A stretch of 64,000 bases of DNA from NCBI GenBank assembly GCA_005776725.1, contig SXOO01000016.1:1-64000 (forward strand). The letters are read 5' to 3'. Below, in pieces: positions 39,201 through 45,954 of the stretch (position 1 is its first letter; every line of letters starts with the position of its first letter). The position numbers and the translations under genes were made by a program. This stretch comes from Pseudomonadota bacterium (lineage in GTDB: Bacteria; Myxococcota_A; UBA9042; GCA-2863065). The notes below the pieces were generated by a model. It had not been told where the DNA came from, did not search any database, and was given only the letters and a program-made list of their open reading frames with translations.

Positions 39201-39254
39201 CGTGCAGGCGAGCCCGAAGAGGACGAGAAACAGGGAACGGCGCATCGTGGTCAT
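33300..39254 (-). CDS. Giant exported protein: cysteine-rich N-terminus and Tc-toxin-A-like helical/C-terminal region
   Basis: About 1984 aa with a lipoprotein signal (RRSLFLVLFGLACTPE). Order: acidic linker (~25-125), cysteine-rich modules (~130-420), an unassigned mixed region (~430-1150), a long helical region (~1250-1760) with heptad-rich stretches such as LELTRVDHQLQLKLSEINRL and ALELSEALIVKNEKI, then a beta-type end. The last ~40 residues (RERPFANTEWELVLNQ, LNNLDDIKLHIYYTDFTAY) resemble the conserved C-terminus of TcA toxin subunits, and helices followed by a beta C-terminus fit a TcA-like shaft. This is pattern-level evidence only. The ATG at 39254 overlaps the upstream stop (ATGA). 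A SpvB/TcdB/RHS gene ends the same operon. Confidence 0.85.
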   Translation of the reverse strand: MTTMRRSLFLVLFGLACTPETNVVRIPAPVPDVPVTDEDVAEPGDDTTPGPSTDLSTPETDVAEGPAEDTAAPVEDTTPPDPEDVTADTAPPEPDVPEPKPDVTATDTAGSVPDVAPDVAPACPPGTLFCPCADGLLCDLGLRCNESAGLCEPKPQPCQPGSTGCACNAKGACARLADSCVDGTCQPLGCAPGSLNCACGSGCEAGLACVEGACQSAVGSLGGPCYDGGTCDHGNRCQGGVCVPCALGSLGCACQDGDCGSKQVCTQNLCVAENDPAAAPPTDPRCFTPCTDGYTDDDGAFHPCLEGLVSGCIAPNECVAGSCVTPGGLPPGCQNDSECAEFQRCILGTCYSDCESDAACGAGQICHQKACRDGCDQVSAPCPSGWHCEVSETLIGACRPLTEPEGVVTSPIDGSLSATPDLLTLDPETGAARIRVANAHSQPVTVTARKLRHSGWLANGTGNAAELDAQGTCAPTTSCPLWWLRIGPVGAATQQQEFTFTVPANGVYDLELTHAAASTAVGWQGDLELRSTLNPLPVALQYSPRPDGRWTGTAYYFTQFGVDDDFAQWKALQNPAPGSVGGALTNTKDDVTLVTKINNAFIQRWSAFRRGKIGWDEFQAVLASTRDGTWRFPATTASCDAPAGACYPYDAVPAGVQQYTNDQLLRPIPSGVVELPMGLAVSVDPGDPTSLSGRIETSAALHYAGDPAVSLSLDQPFGECSRETPLACINFLDAFDATAEVGGRYLSDSSDFTCAGMTADAAYVEVPWLVPGFTAGTELDPGTGARTRFECQSQASPWPAGSPGAVAENLNLARSNPIPDGRAIRRSVRLIDGALINQSVLLVIFEEHFESFLGASDTEGFSAYGLMLLTRDAAPFDRTDANTDGTPDLFEGHSYSAIPDPPSAELNVTCSEDVLDAVLGGAALTGGNAATLVRRLIDGSDTGGSNPPINPTLEQAHYYCEDTGLFDDGAAGTSTPCPEGSRVDYFTTVPGLVTIDQHACQQLTVKVVAADGTTSQRGTCGETLNAWRGGKLSGPFSPPLVQYRPAWRCKAASTGATVYCDANRANLLEGKDLLSASPNAFTPIQGTVDDAFRYKVKFQNRQGGNIGFAPSTCVPNSDQVPYCYDPAGIEIARARIDCLVHVWNNHWFSLDSLNQARLRNFLTENYSTSLEFRAGVPVSHDGFERLYAELLVMLGDEAYTRALSSRFDLASSQVLPFEGASLEPGGVNLSGIAGFELYSLYQATQYYEAALDRFYAQSPLIWSSLAQPSKNFVTAGLVTAYFSRLIGASAHQSRAASEIARKYQAINRADLARRVVERAYSRGYLESVVLSRLIQRIVEVSAPEDQAQIQADLERAALAYRQALLDMRNVYTSINDNVSTFGLTPGYIPFPTVDAKETSAANAFEQMMIRVKAKMQTAKEREDFALASDRAYETDAAEFQTELVRIRNTYEDQLAELCGLFTGPAGQEVPAIPKYAHLHPIGKALGDPCGWLGSGLIHQTVGDLEELTISAKTQLARIDRVVEQAAIEEQLQSDLCEAQTNLAEWVFDEAGKNISVRDLIRRLELHRTKTNGQFAAAKDLINAGTQLAQVTNPAAALVVSGAGLLEYGVNETQLYFTVNTQESIDEQQAALELSEALIVKNEKITEACTVGQLSSAARVKTLLLETKELELELTRVDHQLQLKLSEINRLRLKARRLMALQDEAEQLAINVEAAKNDPNIRIYRNDAVINADVAFDAALLELYKATLVLEYYTSQTFAQKGELFLVRMVAKGDYNLENYQSDLQDAFFEFEDNFGLPDLRVAVLSLKEDIFRIPRVNGDGIALDSSTRTKMLRARLGDNALLDPQGYRVMPFRTDLDALSPLTQNHKIAFIEADIVHTSSGSDEMARLYLRQRGTSVIRTIDGGKAFYQFPVKTAVLNPMRNGVRSPYLDPGIYRNTRLRERPFANTEWELVLNQVDEAVNADIELNNLDDIKLHIYYTDFTAY

Positions 39255-39901
39255 GGGAGGCTCGGGCTGCTGTTCGGCAGGGCCGCGCCGACGCGGTTGA
39301 AACATGCGCCCCGGGAGAGCGTGACCCCGCTGAGGTCGCCGCCGCTGGCCAACAGCTGGATGGCGTCGGAGCCGAGGTCGGTATCTCCGGTCCGGAGGCA
39401 GGTGACCGCGAGGCGATCGCCCTCCCTGATCATCTTGCCGAGCGTCCCGTCGCCGAAGGCCACCCCCGTGACACGGCCCTTCGGGTCGTGGACCAGCACC
39501 TCGCAGGAGCGAGCGCCTGCGACGAGGACGAGCCCCTTCGGCAACGGCGGCTGCACCACGTCGGGTCCCGCGTCCTCCGGAGCGCTGGTGTCGGGCACGT
39601 CCGCGCCCGGGCCCACGTCGAGCACGTCTGCTGTGGGGCCGACATCGGGGACCGCGGCGTCGTCGCCACCGGAGACATCCGGCACGTCAGGGATGACCCC
39701 AACGTCGGGGATATCTGTGCCGTCGCTGCCGTCGGTGGTGTCAGTGGTGTCGGCGCCGTCGGTTCCGTCCGTGGTGTCACTGACGCCGTCGGTCCCGTCT
39801 TGGCCGTCGGAGGTGGAGGCACCGCCGCCGCCGCTCGAGCAGGCGCCAAGCAGCGCGGCCATCGCGAGAGTTCGGAGTGCGTAGTTGGGGCGAGAGGGCA
39901 T
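39251..39901 (-). CDS. Small acidic lipoprotein, first gene of the five-gene operon
   Basis: A 216-aa protein with a lipoprotein signal (LAMAALLGACSSGGGG). Residues ~30-120 are an Asp/Thr/Gly/Pro low-complexity linker with repeated TDGTDGAD-like units; residues ~125-215 form a small domain (GLVLVAGARSCEVLVHDPKG, GKMIREGDRLAVTCLR) with three cysteines. Function unknown. The start at 39901 is set by GGAGCC seven bases upstream and the signal peptide. It overlaps the next gene by 4 bp. The 299 bp upstream (39902-40200), before the insertion sequence, should hold the operon promoter, but I see no convincing promoter or gene in it. Confidence 0.85.
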   Translation of the reverse strand: MPSRPNYALRTLAMAALLGACSSGGGGASTSDGQDGTDGVSDTTDGTDGADTTDTTDGSDGTDIPDVGVIPDVPDVSGGDDAAVPDVGPTADVLDVGPGADVPDTSAPEDAGPDVVQPPLPKGLVLVAGARSCEVLVHDPKGRVTGVAFGDGTLGKMIREGDRLAVTCLRTGDTDLGSDAIQLLASGGDLSGVTLSRGACFNRVGAALPNSSPSLP

Positions 39902-40200
39902 GCGGAGGCTCCACTCTTGCGGGGGCATTGTGGGCCCCTCGGTCTCGTCCAGCTCGGGCGGTCAGGTGCTGACGCGCGAGCGTGTGCGTCCACTCGACGC
40001 AGGCCGCCGCGAGACCTCCCGAGCGCCGGAGACGGCGGCTAGAGCAGTGCGCGGTGCCGATGTGCCGTGGGACGGTACGCGAGACGATCGCAGAATTGAA
40101 GCGGATTTGCGGACGGACTCCCGGCCCTACGGGCGGGCGCCCGCAGCGGGCAGCGGGTCGAGCGGGATTTGTGCGGCGAGCTCGATGGCGCGAGGCCTTA

Positions 40201-41545
40201 GGAGATCGCGCGAAATTAGTTGACTGTCTGGCGGGTTGCTCCCTCCTCGGGACCGCGCTGTGGCGCGGGAGGCGGGAATGGGAGTAACTTCGAAGGCTGT
40301 GTCCGACGTACGTGAGCGATATGCGGCTGTTCGAGCCGAACTGGATGAGCGCAGCCGTCGCCGGTGGGCGGGCGCGGAGGCCCTGACCGCTGGCTACGGC
40401 GGTGTCGCCGCTGTGGCGAGAGCCACGGGACTGGCTCCGGGAACCGTTCGTCGTGGCGCGGCCGAGGTGCGTGAGGCCAAGAAGCTCTCCGCGGACGGAG
40501 CCGGCGCTCCAGTTCAACCTCGGCGAATACGAGCGCCGGGTGCGGGACGCCCCAAACTGACCTCCAAGGACCCGGGGCTCGTCGCCGCACTCGACACGTT
40601 GGTTGATCCCGCTACCCGCGGAGACCCTGTGTCACCGCTTCGCTGGACCTCGAAGAGCACTGGCCACTTGGCCGAGGCGCTGTGCGCCATGGGCCATGTC
40701 GTCAGCGCGGACACGGTGGGCCGACTTCTGCGTGCCCAGGGTTACTCATTGCAGGCGACGCGGAAGACGCGCGAGGGCGGCGTTCATGCGGATCGGGACG
40801 CGCAGTTCAACCACATCAGCGAGCAGGCGATGGCCTTCGCGGCACGGCATCAGCCGGTGATCTCTGTCGACGCGAAAAAGAAGGAGCTGGTCGGGAACTT
40901 CAAGAACGGCGGGCAAGCCTGGCAGCCGAAGGGGAAGCCGGAGGAGGTCAACATCTACGACTTCCTGAGCCTTGCCGAGGGCAAGGCGATCCCGTACGGC
41001 ATCTACGACTTCTTCAAGAACGAGGGCTGGGTGAGTGTTGGCATCGACCATGACACCGGCGACTTCGCCGGCGCGTCGATCGCGTCCTGGTGGCGCGAGA
41101 TGGGCCGTCCCGCATACCCGAACGCCACGACCCTGCTGATTACTGCCGACTGCGGGGGAAGCAACGGTTACCGCGTGAGGCAGTGGAAGACCGCGTTGCA
41201 GCGCTTCGCCGACGAGTCCGGCCTAGCCATCACCGTGGCGCATCTCCCACCGGGAACGAGCAAGTGGAACAAGATCGAGCATCGCCTCTTCAGCGCGATC
41301 GCGAAGAACTGGAGCGGCATACCGCTCGTGTCCTACCAAGTCGTGGTGAGCCTTATCGCCAGTACCACCACCAAGACGGGACTGAGGGTCAACGCTGGTC
41401 TTGACCGAACGGCCTACCCAACCGGCGTCACCATCTCGGACGAGGAGTTTGCTGGGCTCAGGCTCAGCCGCGGCGAATTTCACGGCGAGTGGAACTACAC
41501 CCTGTCACCCCGGACACCAAGCGACTAGTTATTTTGCGGATGTCC
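40201..41545 (+). mobile_element. ISAzo13-family insertion sequence, apparently intact
   Basis: Left end GGAGATCGCGCGAAATTAGT (40201) and right end, read inward, GGACATCCGCAAAATAACTA (from 41545) form imperfect terminal inverted repeats. They are flanked by the 4-bp direct repeat CTTA (40197-40200 and 41546-41549), a likely target duplication. The 1345-bp element holds one transposase gene with no frameshift. It lies upstream of the Tc/RHS-like operon and reads away from it. Confidence 0.85.
40278..41528 (+). CDS. ISAzo13-family DDE transposase
   Basis: A 416-aa protein. The N-terminal ~110 residues contain a helix-turn-helix (GGVAAVARATGLAPGTVRRG). The catalytic core has the family blocks VISVDAKKKELVGNFKNGG, GKAIPYGIYDFFKNEGWVSV, DHDTGDFAGASIASWWREMG, LLITADCGGSNGYRVRQWK and HLPPGTSKWNKIEHRLFS; the Asp, Asp and Glu in VDAKKK, ITADCG and KIEHR are the probable DDE triad. 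It ends HGEWNYTLSPR, as is usual. GGGAGGCGGGA precedes the ATG at 40278; a longer frame from 40236 lacks this. Full length, so probably active. Confidence 0.95.
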   Translation: MGVTSKAVSDVRERYAAVRAELDERSRRRWAGAEALTAGYGGVAAVARATGLAPGTVRRGAAEVREAKKLSADGAGAPVQPRRIRAPGAGRPKLTSKDPGLVAALDTLVDPATRGDPVSPLRWTSKSTGHLAEALCAMGHVVSADTVGRLLRAQGYSLQATRKTREGGVHADRDAQFNHISEQAMAFAARHQPVISVDAKKKELVGNFKNGGQAWQPKGKPEEVNIYDFLSLAEGKAIPYGIYDFFKNEGWVSVGIDHDTGDFAGASIASWWREMGRPAYPNATTLLITADCGGSNGYRVRQWKTALQRFADESGLAITVAHLPPGTSKWNKIEHRLFSAIAKNWSGIPLVSYQVVVSLIASTTTKTGLRVNAGLDRTAYPTGVTISDEEFAGLRLSRGEFHGEWNYTLSPRTPSD

Positions 41546-41550
41546 CTTAG

Positions 41551-41672
41551 CGTCACACCCCGACGCGCGTCACACCCCGACGCGTCACACCCCGACGCGT
41601 CACACCCCGACGCGTCACACCCCGACGCGTCACACCCCGACGCGTCACACCCCGACGCGTCACACCCCGACG
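41551..41672. repeat. Eight copies of a 15-bp tandem repeat (CGTCACACCCCGACG)
   Basis: Eight near-perfect 15-bp units start at 41551 (the first is followed by 2 extra bases) and end at 41672, followed by a partial unit. Every junction creates the palindrome GACGCGTC. The array begins 1 bp after the IS target duplication and ends 15 bp before the stop of the minus-strand VIT/vWA gene. The plus-strand reading SHPDA repeated has no credible gene around it. It may be a minisatellite, a protein-binding array or part of the vWA gene's 3' end region. Confidence 0.9.
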
Positions 41673-41686
41673 CGTCGGAGACTCTG

Positions 41687-44083
41687 TCAGGCCTGCGACC
41701 GACGTGAGCGCCACGCGAGGAGGACGATCACGAAGAGGAGCCCCACGGGCGACGCGCCAGTCCCGCCACCGGCGGTGCAGCCGGACGCGGTGCCGTTCGC
41801 CGTCCGCGGCCCATCGGTGCCGGTGTCAGGCTGCCGCGTGGGCGGCACACGCTGTCCGGCCGGCGGCACATAGTCGGGCCCGGGGGACTCTGTCGGCCGA
41901 TACACCGCGGACACCCCGAGCTCTTCCGGTGGTGCGACCGCCGCCGGCAAGGTGGGGCTCTCGGCAGGGAGCTGCCCGGTCGGGTGACCTTCGGCGTCGG
42001 TGACGCGGAAGCTCCGCCCCAGCAGCTCGAAGCGCACGTTGGGCGCGACCGCGAAGAACCCACCGCCACCCGTCGAGGCCTCCTGCTGCAGGGCCTCGAA
42101 GTACCGCTTGCTGCCGAACGTGAGCTCGGTGGGAGCGACGTCGAGCGCCATCGCGGTGTCGGTGAACCAGCCCCCGAGCGAGGGGAACGTCCGGTCGAGC
42201 ACGTAGCGGAGCCAGGTGTCGGCCGGGGCGTCGACCGTGCCGCCCTTCTGGTAGCTGTCCAGCGACGCAGAGGTGGAGACGGCCACGGAACCGACCACGT
42301 CCACCGGTACCGGCGAGTACGTCATCACGGTGTCGCCGTTCTCCTCCAAGGTGAAGTAGGTGAACTCGGTGACCACGCCGTAGCGGTTCGCCAGCGCGAG
42401 CGCCTCGGCAACGAGACCGGGATCGGCGTCGCCGAGCTTCACCTCCTCGAGCAGGGCGCCCACCCGGCGAGTGGCCCAGATCCGCGCCACGTAGCTCTCC
42501 CGGGTGCAGACCTCGGGGAGGCTGACCTCGTAGACGTAGGCGACGGGCTCGCCCCCTCGGGTCCCGGAGAGGACGACCTGACCCTCGCCGGGCGCGTCGT
42601 AGCGGCCGAGCACCACAGTGGTCTGACCCGCGAACAGGTCGCCGAGCGTCTGGGGAAACGGGAGGCTGCCGCCGAAATCGCGCATGTCGAGAACGGGGTC
42701 GACGAGCAGCGGGTCGGAGATCCCCGCGAAGAACGTGGCCACCGCCTCGTCCACGGGCTGTCCCGGGCGGACGTAGAACGCCGCCCCGTTGGACTCGTTG
42801 GCGAGCCGGTCCAGCAGCACGGTGTTGACGTCGTCGCCGATGCCGAACGGGAACACGCGGGCGCCCACCTCGTTGCGCAGGCGGACGCGCTCCAGGATCG
42901 CCTCGGTGTCAGTGTTCCCCGCGGTGGCCTGGCCGTCGGTCAGGAACACGACGTAGCGGGGGCGTCCGAGATCCGTCGGCAGGGTGTCGAACCCCATGTC
43001 CAGCGCGTCGAAGATGTTGGTCCCACCGTCCGCGACGATGGCGTCCACGAAGGCGTGGGCCTCCGACACTGCGGGGTCCGCGGCCAGCTCGGCGGAGTCC
43101 TTGAAGGGCGTCACGTCGCCGGCAAACGAGACCAACGCGAAGCGATCGTCGGGGCGGAGCCCGTCGAGGATGCCTCGGAGCGCCGCGGCCGCCTGAAGGA
43201 TCTTCTCGCCCCCCATGCTCCCGGAGCGGTCCACTACGATCACGAGGTCCCTCGGCAGGGCGTCGCCCTCGCCCGCGGACGATAGCGACGAGAGCAGCGC
43301 CATGTAGTTGCCGTGCTCCGCGTTGGGGTTGCGGTGCGGGATCAGGTCCAGCTTGAACGGCTCGTCACCCACCGAGAGCAGCACGATCACGTCGAACGCC
43401 GTGCAGCGTTGATATCCGGCGTAGCTCCCGCGGAGCGTGTGCTCCCCTTCGCGCTCCAACACCAGCGGGTGGTAGGGCGCGTACAGCGTGCGGAGCATGC
43501 CGTCGGTCGTGGCAGTCACCTCCACGTTGACGCTGTCTACAGGCGCCTTGTGCCAGTCCACCGGCAACGCCACGCCGCGGAGCGTGCCGTGCGGCGCCAG
43601 CGGCTCCGTGATGGCCACCTCCACCTCGATGGGGTGCCAGAGGCGGTCCGCGGAGACGGGGACCGGATCGCCCACCCACAGCGCCTGGCCGTACTCACGG
43701 AGCGGCGCGGGATCGTGGAGCCGCAGCGTGAGGTTGCGTCGGACGACGTCCGCCTCCGATGCGTCGAGGACCGTGCCGCCGACCGCGGCCCCGTTGATCC
43801 GAACCGAAGTGACGGTGGTCCCCATGGGCACCGAACGAAAGTAGTGGACGGTGCCGCCGCCAGTGTACGACGCCGCACCCAGCGCCTCGTAGGCGCGCGA
43901 CTCGGTCACGGACGCGCCAGCCTCGGTCAAGCCGAGGCGAACGTCGAGCCGGTCAAGCGAGAGCAGCAGCGCCCTCGATGGGCCGCCGTCCGGGGTGTCG
44001 GCGGGATCAGCGATGAGGCCGGCGGCCCGTGCGCCGAGCGGGGAGAGAACGAGGCAGACGAAGAGCGCGAACCGGGTCGGCAT
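41687..44083 (-). CDS. VIT/von Willebrand A domain protein with MYXO-CTERM-like sorting tail
   Basis: A 798-aa exported protein with a signal peptide (MPTRFALFVCLVLSPLGARA). Residues ~40-165 form a VIT domain (SVPMGTTVTSVRINGAAV, VEVAITEPLAPHGTLRG), then a vWA domain (~275-450) with an intact metal site: VVDRSGSMGG, DGGTN and FLTDGQA. This is the inter-alpha-trypsin-inhibitor heavy-chain layout. The C-terminus has a Pro/Thr spacer, a Gly-Cys motif (SGCTAGGGTGAS), one hydrophobic helix and RSRRSQA, which fits the MYXO-CTERM surface-sorting signal. TGGAGGTG precedes the ATG at 44083. It diverges from the methyltransferase gene; the 247-bp gap is AT-richer than average and shows no clear promoter. 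Confidence 0.93.
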   Translation of the reverse strand: MPTRFALFVCLVLSPLGARAAGLIADPADTPDGGPSRALLLSLDRLDVRLGLTEAGASVTESRAYEALGAASYTGGGTVHYFRSVPMGTTVTSVRINGAAVGGTVLDASEADVVRRNLTLRLHDPAPLREYGQALWVGDPVPVSADRLWHPIEVEVAITEPLAPHGTLRGVALPVDWHKAPVDSVNVEVTATTDGMLRTLYAPYHPLVLEREGEHTLRGSYAGYQRCTAFDVIVLLSVGDEPFKLDLIPHRNPNAEHGNYMALLSSLSSAGEGDALPRDLVIVVDRSGSMGGEKILQAAAALRGILDGLRPDDRFALVSFAGDVTPFKDSAELAADPAVSEAHAFVDAIVADGGTNIFDALDMGFDTLPTDLGRPRYVVFLTDGQATAGNTDTEAILERVRLRNEVGARVFPFGIGDDVNTVLLDRLANESNGAAFYVRPGQPVDEAVATFFAGISDPLLVDPVLDMRDFGGSLPFPQTLGDLFAGQTTVVLGRYDAPGEGQVVLSGTRGGEPVAYVYEVSLPEVCTRESYVARIWATRRVGALLEEVKLGDADPGLVAEALALANRYGVVTEFTYFTLEENGDTVMTYSPVPVDVVGSVAVSTSASLDSYQKGGTVDAPADTWLRYVLDRTFPSLGGWFTDTAMALDVAPTELTFGSKRYFEALQQEASTGGGGFFAVAPNVRFELLGRSFRVTDAEGHPTGQLPAESPTLPAAVAPPEELGVSAVYRPTESPGPDYVPPAGQRVPPTRQPDTGTDGPRTANGTASGCTAGGGTGASPVGLLFVIVLLAWRSRRSQA

Positions 44084-44330
44084 TGGGCACCTCCAGGTGG
44101 TAGTCCAAGGAGTATTGGTGGCCCGCCATCGCAAGACAATCCGCATAATTGTTAGAGAATAGTGCGCCGCGGATTGATTATCTGGCATTGCATCGGGCTG
44201 TACCGGTCAAGGCAGCACCGCCGTTGACGAGCCCGGCGAGCCCGGTGAAGAGCCGTACGCTTGCTCGCGGCGAAGGCCCCCCGTTAGGCTGGTGCCCGCA
44301 CCGCTGACGGCGGGGCCGGGGGGCGGAGAG

Positions 44331-45953
44331 ATGTATTGGTTTGGACGGTCCGAGTCGGGCACCCGTCGCGCGATTTGGAGGAGCCGGCGACGCCGCGAGC
44401 TCCTGGACGTGTTGTTGCCGGAGCTGCTGGGCCGGCTCGCCGTCGGCACGTCTCAGGGCGAGTTCGTGGAGCTCCCAGCCCGCCTGGAGGAGGCGCTCCT
44501 CGCGCAGGGAAGCTCCGCGCAGCTGCGGGCAGCCATGGTCGAGCCGCCGCCACAAGCGGGGCCCGGTGCGGTGCAGTGGGCGAGCGAAGCGCCTCGCACC
44601 TGCGCCTCGGCCTATCTGGAGCTCTGCGCGAGCACACCCTCCGGTCGCGCGAAGAGTCGCGCCCTGCTGCCCCTTGGTCGCCAATATCGACGCGCGGACA
44701 TGCGGCGACTCCTCGTCGAGGCCACGAACGGGAGTGGCGCCGCGGTAATCCTTCACTCTGACACCCTCCCGCTCGCCACCGTTCTCTGGCCGGGAAGCAC
44801 CGTGGTAAGCCCGGGAACCGCTGTGGTGAGGTGTGAAAACCCGGTGTGCAGCGCGCGCCGGGTCGAGCGCCTCGTCACCCTCCCAAGCCTCGTCCATGTC
44901 GCCGTGGGTGCCGGCGAGGCGCGCGTTCCGGTGCTCCCGTGCCCCTCTTGCCCCAACCCTTCGGTGTCCGCGTGGGGCCTAAACTGGGTACGGGTGCCGG
45001 CGGCTGCGGAGGCGACGAGGCTCCCGTCGCTGCGTTACCCGGTCCCACCCGAGGCGCTGCGACGAGTCCACGGTGTGGGCTCGGTGCACCTCGCTTTCGG
45101 TGCGCCACCCAACCCGACCTGGGGCGCTGTCTGGAACCCGGAGACGTTGCGCTCAGCGCCGAAGTCGACAGGGCGCCTGCGCCCTGGGGCGTCGTGCGGG
45201 GCGGCGTTCGCCGCGCTGCGAGACGGCGCGGGCGCAGGAGTCTCGCTGGCCTGGACGTTGGACAACGACAACCTGCGCGCGCTGGTCACGCACTGCCGCG
45301 GCCTGCCCGCCGCGCGACGTCTCGAGGCCACCAAGGCCCTCGCCCACGTGTTTCAGCCGCGGCGGGCAGTGAACTATCGAACAGACTACGACGCGGGCAC
45401 AGGCGATTCGACGCACTACCCCTACATTGCTTTCGATGCCGACCGATTCGCGGAGCTCATTCGTTTCGCCGGCTACATCGACTCGCCGGGTCGGTTCCTG
45501 GACGTGGGGTGCGGCGTTGGCGAGAAGCCCTTCCTGGCATACGCCTTGGGGGCGTTCACTCAGTGCGACGGCATCGAATTCAACACGGACACCGTGGCCG
45601 TAGCCAACTACCTCTTCGGCATGATCAGCAGCAGCTCGCCGTACCCCATTCGGGTCTTTCCGGCGGACGCGTTTGTGTTCGATCGCTACGCAGAGTACGA
45701 TTTCGTCTATATGTACCGTCCGCTACGAGACCGGTCGATGATGCACGCGCTCTTCCGGACGATCACGAGCAAGATGGCCGTCGGTGCCGTAGTGGTGGAC
45801 GCGATCAACTCCGAACTCGCGCTGAAGAAGCTGGGGGGGGGCTCGTTCGCCACCTACGATCCCGCCAGCACGGAGCGCGCGAAGTGGACCGTCCCGGTCG
45901 AGAATCTCGACGAATTCCTCGCACTCCACGGTCTCTGGCCCGCGGAGGCGTGA
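44331..45953 (+). CDS. Methyltransferase with a novel N-terminal cysteine-containing region
   Basis: A 540-aa soluble protein. The C-terminal ~170 residues form a class I SAM methyltransferase: GRFLDVGCGVGEKPFLAYAL (motif I, ~388), CDGIEFNTDTVAVANYLFG and EYDFVYMYRPLRD. The N-terminal 350 residues match no family I know; they hold CX4C (RCENPVCSA) and CX2C (LPCPSCPNP) about 35 residues apart, which could bind zinc or a metal. The ATG at 44331 follows GGCGGAGAG; a GTG at 44292 is less likely. It ends 1 bp before the kinase gene, so it probably belongs to the same signalling unit, perhaps as an output or a modifier (inference). Confidence 0.8.
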   Translation: MYWFGRSESGTRRAIWRSRRRRELLDVLLPELLGRLAVGTSQGEFVELPARLEEALLAQGSSAQLRAAMVEPPPQAGPGAVQWASEAPRTCASAYLELCASTPSGRAKSRALLPLGRQYRRADMRRLLVEATNGSGAAVILHSDTLPLATVLWPGSTVVSPGTAVVRCENPVCSARRVERLVTLPSLVHVAVGAGEARVPVLPCPSCPNPSVSAWGLNWVRVPAAAEATRLPSLRYPVPPEALRRVHGVGSVHLAFGAPPNPTWGAVWNPETLRSAPKSTGRLRPGASCGAAFAALRDGAGAGVSLAWTLDNDNLRALVTHCRGLPAARRLEATKALAHVFQPRRAVNYRTDYDAGTGDSTHYPYIAFDADRFAELIRFAGYIDSPGRFLDVGCGVGEKPFLAYALGAFTQCDGIEFNTDTVAVANYLFGMISSSSPYPIRVFPADAFVFDRYAEYDFVYMYRPLRDRSMMHALFRTITSKMAVGAVVVDAINSELALKKLGGGSFATYDPASTERAKWTVPVENLDEFLALHGLWPAEA

Positions 45954-45954
45954 C

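Noticed and set aside
41551-41672. CRISPR array
   Set aside because: The 15-bp units are directly tandem with no spacers, and no cas genes are nearby.
41489-41707. Small gene encoding SHPDA repeats
   Set aside because: The reading is a by-product of the 15-bp repeat; it starts inside the transposase gene in another frame and has no ribosome site or conserved context.
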